Part shown: in pieces, positions 1 to 6,755 of the stretch
Layout: every line of letters starts with the position of its first letter
Numbering within the stretch: the stretch's first letter is position 1
NCBI GenBank assembly: GCA_902787595.1
Contig: CADAHD010000056.1
Coordinates: forward strand, 1 to 10,029
Length of the DNA: 10,029 nt
Source of the DNA: an uncultured Lachnospiraceae bacterium
GTDB lineage: Bacteria > Bacillota_A > Clostridia > Lachnospirales > Lachnospiraceae
Direction: 5' to 3'
The notes under the pieces: model-generated
The model's database searches: none
The model's input: the letters and a program-made list of their open reading frames with translations, nothing else
Told to the model about the DNA's origin: nothing
Position numbers and translations under genes: made by a program

Positions 1-882
1 GTAGTAGCTCTCAAGGCTCTCATCACGCTCCGTCGCCGTGATCAGGTCACAGCCGTGTTTATCGAGCTTACGGACTATCTCCGACAGAACAGGGCTTGCA
101 TAGACATCTGCATTATGATCATCCGTTACCTTATATTCAATGCCCATGTCATCCAGTACCATCGCCAGCGCTTTAACATCCGTGACTGTCAGTCTTATGC
201 ACTTCCTGCACGCGCTCTCCAGTTCTTCGGCGCTCATCTGCCGTACTATTCGGCCGTGATCTATAAAGCCGTAATGCGTAGCCAGCTTTGACAGCTCATC
301 CAGTATATGGGACGATATCAGTACAGTGATCTTTCTTTCACGGTTTAATTTAAGTATGAGCTCGCGTATCTCGATTATACCCTGCGGATCCAGACCGTTT
401 ATAGGCTCATCAAGTACCAGAAAATCCGGATCGCCGCAAAGTGCTACCGCTATGCCCAGTCTCTGGCGCATGCCCAGAGAAAAGTTCTTTGCCATCTTCT
501 TTCCGGTATCCGTAAGTCCTACCAGCTTCAGGAGCTCATCGATGCCTTTATATGCCGGCATGCCCAGCACATCATACTGCTGCTTAAGATTGTCCTCTGC
601 CGTCATATCCAGATAGATCGAAGGCGTTTCCACGACTGCCCCCATCCTGCGCCTGGAGGCGCTGATCTTACTGCTCGTGTTCTTAACTCCGTAGAGCTCA
701 AAATCTCCGCCGCTGGGTTTTTGCATACCGCAGATAAGACGGATGAGTGTGGTCTTTCCTGCACCGTTTTTTCCGACAAAGCCATAGATCGATCCTTTGG
801 GAACGCTCATGGTAAGACCGTTAAGTGCCGCGAAATCTTTATATCTTTTTTCGAGGCTGTTTGTTTTCAGAATGTATTCCAT
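1..882 (-). CDS. ABC transporter ATP-binding protein, BcrA/lantibiotic-export type (3' end cut by window)
   Basis: This is the nucleotide-binding subunit of an ABC exporter; it hydrolyses ATP at the inner membrane face to drive a permease that should be encoded beyond base 1. The 294 residues visible hold Walker A GFVGKNGAGKTT (about 34-45), signature SLGMRQR (135-141), Walker B FLVLDEP with catalytic Glu159, D-loop GLD and H-loop His192. The family is usually about 300 residues, so only the extreme C-terminus is probably missing. The short accessory domain after residue 215 fits the BcrA/SpaF-like branch used for bacitracin or lantibiotic resistance; that substrate class is inferred from similarity. 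The ATG at 882 follows AAGGAAGG nine bases upstream. A response regulator gene ends 78 bp upstream, with four direct repeats between them, so induction by that regulator is likely. Confidence 0.93.
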   Translation of the reverse strand, partial: MEYILKTNSLEKRYKDFAALNGLTMSVPKGSIYGFVGKNGAGKTTLIRLICGMQKPSGGDFELYGVKNTSSKISASRRRMGAVVETPSIYLDMTAEDNLKQQYDVLGMPAYKGIDELLKLVGLTDTGKKMAKNFSLGMRQRLGIAVALCGDPDFLVLDEPINGLDPQGIIEIRELILKLNRERKITVLISSHILDELSKLATHYGFIDHGRIVRQMSAEELESACRKCIRLTVTDVKALAMVLDDMGIEYKVTDDHNADVYASPVLSEIVRKLDKHGCDLITATERDESLESYY

Positions 883-908
883 AACATGTCACCTTCCTTT
901 CTGAAAAC

Positions 909-914
909 AGGATA
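909..914 (-). promoter_or_regulatory. Candidate -10 element of the ABC transporter promoter
   Basis: Minus-strand TATCCT lies 26 bases before the ABC gene start. No good -35 hexamer sits 17 bp upstream; the CTTAAC direct repeats cover that position instead. This is the layout of a promoter that needs an activator bound at -35. A single hexamer is weak evidence by itself. Confidence 0.35.
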
Positions 915-924
915 ACACGGAGCA

Positions 925-965
925 GTTAAGAAAACGGTTAAGAGAATGGTTAAGATACGGTTAAG
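925..965 (-). promoter_or_regulatory. Four CTTAAC direct repeats, probable OmpR-family regulator binding site
   Basis: CTTAAC occurs on the minus strand at 965-960, 954-949, 942-937 and 930-925, giving steps of 11, 12 and 12 bp, close to one helical turn. OmpR/PhoB-family regulators typically bind head-to-tail direct repeats with about 11-bp spacing, and Bacillus PhoP boxes have a similar TTAACA-type core. The first copy contains the TAA stop codon of the response regulator gene. The array lies just upstream of the ABC gene's candidate -10. Binding by the adjacent regulator is inference. Confidence 0.7.
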
Positions 966-1638
966 ATGCGTCGGTGAGCATAAAGCCTATGCCCCATACT
1001 GCAGAAATATGATCCTTACCCGAAGCAGCCTTAAGCTTGCGGCGCAGATTATGGATATGTATCTTTAATGAATCCTCTGTACAGACCGGTGTATCGATGC
1101 TTATATCCTCAAGTATCGTAAGCTTTGCCACCACCTGTCCGGGCCTTAGCATCAAAAGCCTTAGTATCGCATACTCCGTTCTGGTCAGTCTGATCTCGCT
1201 GCCGTTACATTCGACCATACGGGTATCCTGATCAAGTGATATATTGCCAAAACGCAGCACATTTTTATCTGCATCCGCCGGCTTTCGAAGCTGCACCTCT
1301 ATGCGCGCCAGGAGCTCCTGTATATCAAAAGGTTTGGTCATGTAATCGACTGCACCGTTTCGCAGAAGCCCCACCTTATCGGCAATATCGGCTTTTGCGC
1401 TGAGCACGATGACCGGTATGCCTTTTATCTTAGTAATGAGTTCTTCTCCGCTTATGCCGGGCAGCATCAGATCCAGCAGTATCAGATCCGGCCTGACATC
1501 AGAAAGAAGCAGCAGCGCTTCGGTTCCCGAATATGCTGCCACTACGTCATAACCTTCTGTTGAAAGATTTTCGACCAGCATATCGCTGATATGCTGGTCG
1601 TCATCTACTATCATGATCTTTTTCATCAATCGTTCCAT
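961..1638 (-). CDS. OmpR/PhoB-family two-component response regulator
   Basis: This cytoplasmic transcription factor is activated by phosphorylation from a sensor kinase. The receiver domain (about 6-118) has acidic-pocket residues Asp13 and Asp14, phospho-acceptor Asp56 in LILLDLMLP, Ser80 in VLSAK and Lys102 in the KPF motif. A winged-helix DNA-binding domain fills about 128-222 (LTRTEYAILRLL, then LKIHIHNLRRKL and GIGFML). The ATG at 1638 overlaps the TGA of the upstream AIM24 gene (ATGA), suggesting coupled translation. An in-frame ATG at 1626 would give the more typical start MKKIMIVDDD; neither has a strong ribosome site. No histidine kinase gene is in the window; one may lie with the permease beyond base 1. 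The likely target is the repeat array in front of the ABC gene. Similar pairs respond to cell-envelope-active peptides; the signal here is unknown. Confidence 0.95.
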   Translation of the reverse strand: MERLMKKIMIVDDDQHISDMLVENLSTEGYDVVAAYSGTEALLLLSDVRPDLILLDLMLPGISGEELITKIKGIPVIVLSAKADIADKVGLLRNGAVDYMTKPFDIQELLARIEVQLRKPADADKNVLRFGNISLDQDTRMVECNGSEIRLTRTEYAILRLLMLRPGQVVAKLTILEDISIDTPVCTEDSLKIHIHNLRRKLKAASGKDHISAVWGIGFMLTDAS

Positions 1639-2525
1639 CAGCTGAAGAGATTCATAATACCCGATATCTTATCAACCGTATCCATTACGCCGCTCTTTGC
1701 AGCCGTTGATCCGGTAGGTCCGGTTGCAGCAGTCTGAGTGTAGCTGGTCTGTCCTGCCGATCCGCCCGTAAGCATGACCGGAGCCAGCCAGATAGTTCCG
1801 CTGCCACGATATACATTTACTAAGCCCTCACCGGATACCGCTGATCCTATAAGGCTCTTGGAAGATTTCTCCACAGTGAATTCAAGAGACGGAGACCAGG
1901 CCATTGCCATATTTCCGTCTATCTTCATGATATCGTTGTTCAGCTGAACCTCTATTACCTCTTCCATCGGCACAACGCTCTCAAGAGCAGCTACGCCCTG
2001 TCCGGTAAGGCAAAGATTAAAGAGACCCTCACCGCCCAGAACCGCCGAAGACAGATTATTTCTGGCTACAACCCTCTGCTGAACATTGCCGTCACAGGCA
2101 AGGAAAAGACCGTCGTCCAAAACAACACCGCCACCCCAGTTTGCCAGATCGATAAGCAGTATATGACGATAGGTGGGCTCCAGCATCAGCTGTCCGTTGC
2201 CATGATATACGGGTTTAACCGTTGTTTCTCCGGTCATCTTGGAAGTAACCATTTTTCCCAAAAAGTCGCCTGCGCCCTTTATGCCGCTATTCATTTCCAC
2301 ATTTCCGGCCATCCACTGCATTGCCCCTGCCTGGATGATAACGCTTCCACCGTTTAAATTTACCAGAAGCTGGCGTCTCTGCACATTCATCTGTGAGCAG
2401 AAAAACTCTTTTCTTGCAGAAAGCTTGCTTACGCTCATATCCTTTGCGTACTCGACTACCTGCATATTGCCCAGCTCACTTCTGACTTTAACATTCTGAC
2501 TGCTAAGCATTGAATTCTGTATCAT
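1638..2525 (-). CDS. AIM24-family protein, second of two tandem paralogues, with extra C-terminal tail
   Basis: Residues about 20-250 match the AIM24 fold family (TIGR00266/PF01987), a beta-rich domain of unclear bacterial function named after yeast mitochondrial Aim24. Visible family features are the AGAMQWM segment (67-73), LEPTYRHI (115-122), LGGEGLFNL (163-171), MKIDGNMAMAW (200-210) and SAVSGEGLVNVYRG (228-241). It is clearly a paralogue of the gene 12 bp upstream. Unlike that gene it carries a 40-residue tail: a Gly/Ser/Thr/Ala-rich linker (254-278) and a short possibly amphipathic helix (DTVDKISGIMNLFS). There is no signal peptide or obvious membrane helix. A strong AAGGGGG ribosome site overlaps the stop codon of the upstream gene and supports the ATG at 2525. 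The 3' end overlaps the response regulator start by one base. Confidence 0.9.
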   Translation of the reverse strand: MIQNSMLSSQNVKVRSELGNMQVVEYAKDMSVSKLSARKEFFCSQMNVQRRQLLVNLNGGSVIIQAGAMQWMAGNVEMNSGIKGAGDFLGKMVTSKMTGETTVKPVYHGNGQLMLEPTYRHILLIDLANWGGGVVLDDGLFLACDGNVQQRVVARNNLSSAVLGGEGLFNLCLTGQGVAALESVVPMEEVIEVQLNNDIMKIDGNMAMAWSPSLEFTVEKSSKSLIGSAVSGEGLVNVYRGSGTIWLAPVMLTGGSAGQTSYTQTAATGPTGSTAAKSGVMDTVDKISGIMNLFS

Positions 2526-2537
2526 ATCTCTGCCCCC

Positions 2538-3293
2538 TTATACTGCTGTAGGCGCCATAAGGATGGAACCTGTCCCACGGTATACATTTACCAGACCCTC
2601 GCCTGATACTGCCGATCCCAAAAGGCTCTTGGAAGATTTTTCCACCGTAAAATCAAGTGATCCCGACCATGCAATAGCCATATTGCCATCGATCTTCACA
2701 GTATCATTCTGCAGATTGAACTGTATAAGCTCGGTCCTGGGAACAGGGCTTTCCAGAACTGCTATGCCCTGTCCGTTAAGGCAAAGGTTAAAGAGACCCT
2801 CACCGCCCAGAGCAGCCGATGAAAGATTCTTTCTGCTGACGATCTGCTCCTGCAGTGATTTATCACATGCAAGGAAGAGCCCGTCCTGAAGCACTATCGA
2901 CCCCCACTGAGACACATCCAGCATAATAATGTGTTTGTAAGTAGGCTCCAGCATCAGATATCCCTGTCCGCTATACTCCGGCTTAGCCATGGTCTCGCCG
3001 GTAACTGCAGCGCCTACCATTTTTCCCAGGAAGTTCTTGCCTGTTACGCCTGACACCATGTTGACATTTCCCAGCATCCACTGCATTGCGCCGGCCTGCA
3101 CCTTAACAGCAGTGTTGTTCAGCTCGCAGAGCACCTGACGTTTCTTAACGTTCATCTGCGCTGCAAAGTACTCTGTCTCAGCTGCATCGGGAGAAACCGA
3201 AAGATCTCTCTGATGCTCGAGCACGCGGAAACACCCCTGCTGATCGATACATACCATGTTCTTGTTGTCAAAGAAATTGTTTAACTGAAACAT
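2538..3293 (-). CDS. AIM24-family protein, first of two tandem paralogues
   Basis: The 251-residue protein is a compact AIM24-family domain: AGAMQWMLGNV near residue 70, NFLGKMVG, LEPTYKHI, ALGGEGLFNL, VKIDGNMAIAW and SAVSGEGLVNVYRG follow the same order as in its downstream paralogue. It ends right after the fold (ILMAPTAV), close to the normal family length. The protein appears cytoplasmic or peripheral, with no transmembrane segment. AIM24 proteins are thought to act near membranes, but I know of no defined biochemical reaction. The start at 3293 has a strong AAAGGAGGAG site 4-5 bases upstream. A 63-bp gap separates it from the GNAT-like gene; AT-rich sequence in the gap could hold a weak internal promoter, but I see no clear -35. 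Confidence 0.9.
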   Translation of the reverse strand: MFQLNNFFDNKNMVCIDQQGCFRVLEHQRDLSVSPDAAETEYFAAQMNVKKRQVLCELNNTAVKVQAGAMQWMLGNVNMVSGVTGKNFLGKMVGAAVTGETMAKPEYSGQGYLMLEPTYKHIIMLDVSQWGSIVLQDGLFLACDKSLQEQIVSRKNLSSAALGGEGLFNLCLNGQGIAVLESPVPRTELIQFNLQNDTVKIDGNMAIAWSGSLDFTVEKSSKSLLGSAVSGEGLVNVYRGTGSILMAPTAV

Positions 3294-3356
3294 TTTACTC
3301 CTCCTTTTATGGTTTTTTATATTTTTACCGGAGTTCCCCTTTTACAGGCAGTATAT

Positions 3357-4202
3357 TTATCTCTCCGGCCTTTCACCAAACAGTATCTCTTCCCCCTGTA
3401 CTCCCGGAAACAGCTTATCGGACAATGCGCGTACCGCGTCGTTGTGTCTGCGAATCAAGACTTTTGTCTCAGCAGGATATATCGACGCTGCTTTCCTTAC
3501 GGAAAAACGCATCATATCCAGCAGATCCATGCGGTAATTCGGACCGCCGGCATAAAACAGCAGCGGCATCAACACCCCCGAAGGGAATTTATGTATCAGC
3601 AGAAAGCCTGTCAGCTCATCATCGGTCTTCACTACACAGGAAAGCTCCGGCTCATACCAGTCCATGGACAGAGTGGAAAGATCCTCTACCATTCCCTTTT
3701 TACCGTTGTAGAGGCAGCCTATAATGCCCTGCCTGAATTCCCTGTAAGAGATATCGCTTATGCTCATTATATATGAAGGTGCCTTTTTTGCCGCGATCTT
3801 ATTCCCGGCCAGCTCACCGACAGTAGTATAAATATCCCGGCTCTCCCGCTTTGTTGTTTTGAACTTCAGCTTTGAAAAAACATCGGAAAGCTTGTCTTTG
3901 GGATCCTCAAGCTCAAAATACGTCCTGGCGACCGCTTCCTCCACAATATCTTTCCTGAAAGCATTAAAAAGCTCTCTGGCGCACTCATTGTCCTTCAGGG
4001 ACAGCCACGACAGCTCAGCCTCGGGATCTTTATCATCACCGGTATTCTTATACTCCCAGACCATAACAGCGCCCACCTCATCAGCCTTATTTGTAACGGC
4101 GCTGGCGCGGAAATATTTTCTGCCGATATTTTCGGCAATATCCCCGTCGATAAGATCGGAGTATTCTTCTATATTTTCATCCGTAATATTCGATACTGTC
4201 AT
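3357..4202 (-). CDS. Probable tandem GNAT-like acetyltransferase-fold protein
   Basis: This 281-residue soluble protein seems to hold two similar alpha/beta halves. The first (about 1-132) runs through VGAVMVWEY, AELSWLSL, a helix with CARELFNAF, then FELE and KLKFK. The second (about 145-275) runs through ELSCVVKTDDELTGFLLIH, MPLLFYAGG, a long helix, TKVLIRRHNDAVRALSDKLFPG. The strand-helix-strand order with a final N-x-x-A-x-x-L-x-x-K-L-F element is GNAT-like. I cannot see a clear R/Q-x-x-G-x-G/A acetyl-CoA loop, so catalysis is uncertain. The SD GAGGGTGAT lies in the last codons of the upstream gene, and only 1 bp separates the genes, so the two are probably translationally coupled. Family assignment is from fold pattern, not from a search. 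Confidence 0.6.
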   Translation of the reverse strand: MTVSNITDENIEEYSDLIDGDIAENIGRKYFRASAVTNKADEVGAVMVWEYKNTGDDKDPEAELSWLSLKDNECARELFNAFRKDIVEEAVARTYFELEDPKDKLSDVFSKLKFKTTKRESRDIYTTVGELAGNKIAAKKAPSYIMSISDISYREFRQGIIGCLYNGKKGMVEDLSTLSMDWYEPELSCVVKTDDELTGFLLIHKFPSGVLMPLLFYAGGPNYRMDLLDMMRFSVRKAASIYPAETKVLIRRHNDAVRALSDKLFPGVQGEEILFGERPER

Positions 4203-4203
4203 A

Positions 4204-5259
4204 TCACCCTCTTATACGTTTAAGAAACTGAACTGCATCCTCACCCTTTTTGCGCTTCACAGTCATTGTCTTAAGAGCAATGGGTGCGGACTGTTCGTTT
4301 TTATTATGAGCTTTTGCCGCTTCAGCCAGTACTTCACAGATGATCTCCAGGAGATCTTCATCCGCATGTTCCGAATACAGTTCAAAACAGCCCTCATCCA
4401 CATGGACTCTTTCCACATCACGGGGAAGTTCCTTTCGGATAAGGCATCCCAGCTCATGATCACTGCCTTTGCATTTTAAGATTATCGCTGCTTTATAATC
4501 TTTCCTTCCTTCTTCCACCAGCTCTTTCATATACTCAAGATAAGCCTTATTGTAAAATCCCGCTTCCTCATCCTCGTACTGCCAGCGTTCGGTCAAAAAG
4601 AAGAACATGTATATCAGCGTAGCCATAAAACATATCGGCCCCGGTCTGACATATTCAAGCCAATAAACAAACGGCATCAATAATACAGGCATCAGGACCG
4701 AAAATATGTGATACCTGTGCATCCTGTCCGCTTTGCGGTTATTCTTCACTATGATAAACACGCTGACCGCTGCATAGATCAACTTAACCGCAGTGATAAC
4801 ATAATAGAACGGCAGGTATGTATAATTAAACATGCTCTCATGCTCAAAGATAAACCCTGTGAAACAGTTTATAATAAGAAGAACAAATATCACCGGTATG
4901 GGTATAAAGAAAGGCCAGTATTTTCTGCGCAGATAATCCCTGCTGCCGTATACTATATACCCCGTAAAAAGCATCCACTGATAAGATATGAGCATGACTA
5001 TCATCTCAACCAGCGTCTGCGATGCCATCCTCTCGAATTTATAAAGCTCAGTGGGCGCCAGACAAACTTCGGATCTGTAAAAACTGAATAGCGCAAATAA
5101 CATAACGCTGATGCTCATTCCAAAGAACAGCCTGTCACCCGGCGTATTTTTTGAACGCAGGCGTTTGGATATGATAAGAAATCCCAGCATTGCCGTAAAT
5201 GTGAGCACATAAATAATGCACTCCACCGAATACCTGTCTACTTTCAGAGCGCTGCCCAT
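4204..5259 (-). CDS. 7TM sensor protein with degenerate GGDEF-like C-terminal domain
   Basis: Seven hydrophobic segments (about 12-31, 43-61, 81-104, 115-137, 150-171, 183-199, 206-223) precede a cytosolic domain (229-351). The pattern IPVIFVLLIINCFTGFIF in TM4 is what I associate with clostridial 7TM-GGDEF proteins. The cytosolic part starts like a GGDEF domain (EEAGFYNKAYLEYM versus the usual D-x-LTGLYN) and ends like one (KKGEDAVQFLKR). The metal-binding Asp region reads LKCKGSDHE, and the GG(D/E)EF position reads VDEGCFELY. It is therefore unlikely to make c-di-GMP; it may bind nucleotide or protein. The ATG at 5259 is preferred over the GTG at 5262: SD AGGAGG is 7 bases from the ATG, and the ATG overlaps the upstream TGA as TGATG. 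Confidence 0.72.
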   Translation of the reverse strand: MGSALKVDRYSVECIIYVLTFTAMLGFLIISKRLRSKNTPGDRLFFGMSISVMLFALFSFYRSEVCLAPTELYKFERMASQTLVEMIVMLISYQWMLFTGYIVYGSRDYLRRKYWPFFIPIPVIFVLLIINCFTGFIFEHESMFNYTYLPFYYVITAVKLIYAAVSVFIIVKNNRKADRMHRYHIFSVLMPVLLMPFVYWLEYVRPGPICFMATLIYMFFFLTERWQYEDEEAGFYNKAYLEYMKELVEEGRKDYKAAIILKCKGSDHELGCLIRKELPRDVERVHVDEGCFELYSEHADEDLLEIICEVLAEAAKAHNKNEQSAPIALKTMTVKRKKGEDAVQFLKRIRG

Positions 5260-5951
5260 CACTGTTCCTCCTCATGAAAAGCGCGGTTCATGCTTCCCAC
5301 CAGCAGGTAGGAAAGCAGTACCGCATAATCAAATACCAGAGTTGAAATATCATAAAACAGATTTGCGAGGATAGTCCCTGTTACCAGAAGCAGGATAAGC
5401 GCGATCATGCCTCTTTTGCTGATGCGCCACAATAATACAATAGCTATGATGACATATACGCCCAGGAAACAGTAGAGCAAGTCGGATCCCTCCGCATATA
5501 CGTAATCCTGTTCCACATCCGCAAAAAATAATATATTGGTAAACAGATTGATCACAACCAGTACTGCCATAGCCAGTACCGGTATCACATACAGCTTATA
5601 CAGCTTCTTTATTCTCGTTTCTCCCGAAGGCAGAAAACTGCTCAGATACAGAACCGTGATAAAGCCCATGACAGTATGGAGCACCATCTGGACACTGCCG
5701 AAGAACATCACCCCGGCCGCCGTGTATCCGCAGCAACATATGATCATTGCATCGGATACAGCCAGAGCGATATTAAGAATGAGTCCTGCAAAAAATATCT
5801 TATCAGACAGACGCCCTCTCTTGCGATATGCTCTTGTGCAGACTATGATCCCCACAAGATACAAAAGAGCTAAAACATCTATCAGTATAGTGGCAATACT
5901 CGAGTAATAAAGGAAAAAGCTTCCATCATTAAGAATTTCCCCTTTGCCCAT
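5259..5951 (-). CDS. Seven-transmembrane protein lacking an output domain (7TM sensor-like)
   Basis: The 230-residue protein is almost all membrane: helices near 16-38, 50-73, 78-104, 116-142, 155-174, 179-198 and 199-222, with a short acidic C-terminus (FHEEEQ). It looks paralogous to the membrane half of the next gene: TM4 IPVLAMAVLVVINLFTNILF lines up with IPVIFVLLIINCFTGFIF there, and the DKIFF start of TM2 lines up with DRLFF. Related 7TM regions usually carry a GGDEF or kinase domain, which is missing here. A natural guess is a sensor or partner that pairs with the downstream protein in the membrane. AGGAGG lies 10 bases before the ATG, and an extended -10 promoter lies in the 61-bp gap upstream, so this is probably the first gene of its operon. 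Confidence 0.75.
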   Translation of the reverse strand: MGKGEILNDGSFFLYYSSIATILIDVLALLYLVGIIVCTRAYRKRGRLSDKIFFAGLILNIALAVSDAMIICCCGYTAAGVMFFGSVQMVLHTVMGFITVLYLSSFLPSGETRIKKLYKLYVIPVLAMAVLVVINLFTNILFFADVEQDYVYAEGSDLLYCFLGVYVIIAIVLLWRISKRGMIALILLLVTGTILANLFYDISTLVFDYAVLLSYLLVGSMNRAFHEEEQ

Positions 5952-5984
5952 CAGAGACTATCCTCCTTAGCAAGCGCTACTCCG

Positions 5985-6013
5985 ATTTTACCACACAAAG
6001 ATGATATTTACAT
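5985..6013 (-). promoter_or_regulatory. Candidate extended -10 promoter for the 7TM/AIM24/regulator operon
   Basis: Minus-strand TAAAAT (5990-5985) is preceded directly by TGG, an extended -10 (TGN) arrangement. A weak -35 ATGTAA (6013-6008) lies 17 bp upstream. It falls in the only gap before the 7TM gene and sits about 34 bases from its start codon. The -35 is poor, and no terminator separates this point from the upstream operon, so read-through is also possible. Confidence 0.5.
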
Positions 6014-6726
6014 TAATTTTTGCATTTTTTATTGAGGATAGCCAGCGGCGCATAATGCATGAGCAGCCAGACCCATTCACATACAAGACAGGTGTAGTTT
6101 CTGCAAAAATGTTCTCTTACGTTCTCACCGGCCATCCAAAGACTGACATCCTCTTCATACCTGATAAAAGGGGTTGTTACATGGTTTTCCTTAAACAGAT
6201 ATTCTTTTTGCTCCCCTACCGGAAGAACATACTGTTCCTCATTACACTCCTTGCCAAAACTGTAAAAGCATATCTCCATGAGGTTTCCTATATTTGGCGC
6301 CACGCCCTCGTTCTCCTCCCAGAGCCGGACGTCTTCTTTTAACCAGGTGTCAAAGTATGTCTCCAGACCGGCCACCTTCATAACATCTTCAATGCTGATC
6401 TTCATCCACATCCTGACGGTTTTGCTCCCTCCCATCTTCAATGCAGAAAGAAGCATGTAAAGTGAGGACGTCACATATCCGCGTTCAAATTCTTTCCTGA
6501 TACTCATAAGGGATTCGACATATGTGCGGGAAACGTCACCAATTCCGGATATTTTAGCGTATTCCCCAACCCAACAGGGATCCTCACCATCATTAAAGAC
6601 CTCATTTGTCAGCTCCCTCACCGGAGTATACATTAAGTTCTTAGCCGCATTAATGATCCCGGCCGGGCTTATCGCCCGACCGGTCTTTACATTTGCCAAT
6701 ATCTCATCAAGACTTCTGCGCTCCAT
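6013..6726 (-). CDS. Hypothetical protein with Cys-rich C-terminus, last gene of the ClpP/TraG-like operon
   Basis: I do not recognise this 237-residue protein. It is soluble and mostly mixed alpha/beta or helical by eye, rich in charged residues and Trp, with a C-terminal stretch HFCRNYTCLVCEWVW followed by a hydrophobic patch and a final KKCKN. The Cys-x4-Cys-x2-Cys spacing could bind metal, but no full four-ligand finger is clear. The ATG at 6726 is chosen because AAGGAGGTGAGG lies 8 bases upstream; the in-frame ATG at 6756 overlaps the upstream stop but has no ribosome site. The gene starts 29 bp after the TraG-like ATPase, so it is probably cotranscribed with it and may work with it. No similarity to a relaxase or known secretion component is evident. 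Confidence 0.8.
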   Translation of the reverse strand: MERRSLDEILANVKTGRAISPAGIINAAKNLMYTPVRELTNEVFNDGEDPCWVGEYAKISGIGDVSRTYVESLMSIRKEFERGYVTSSLYMLLSALKMGGSKTVRMWMKISIEDVMKVAGLETYFDTWLKEDVRLWEENEGVAPNIGNLMEICFYSFGKECNEEQYVLPVGEQKEYLFKENHVTTPFIRYEEDVSLWMAGENVREHFCRNYTCLVCEWVWLLMHYAPLAILNKKCKN

Positions 6727-6755
6727 TAACCTCACCTCCTTATATGCCGGATACA

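Noticed and set aside
3309..3776. Plus-strand 155-codon open frame opposite the GNAT-like gene
   Set aside because: No ribosome site or domain; the opposite strand codes in a tightly coupled operon.
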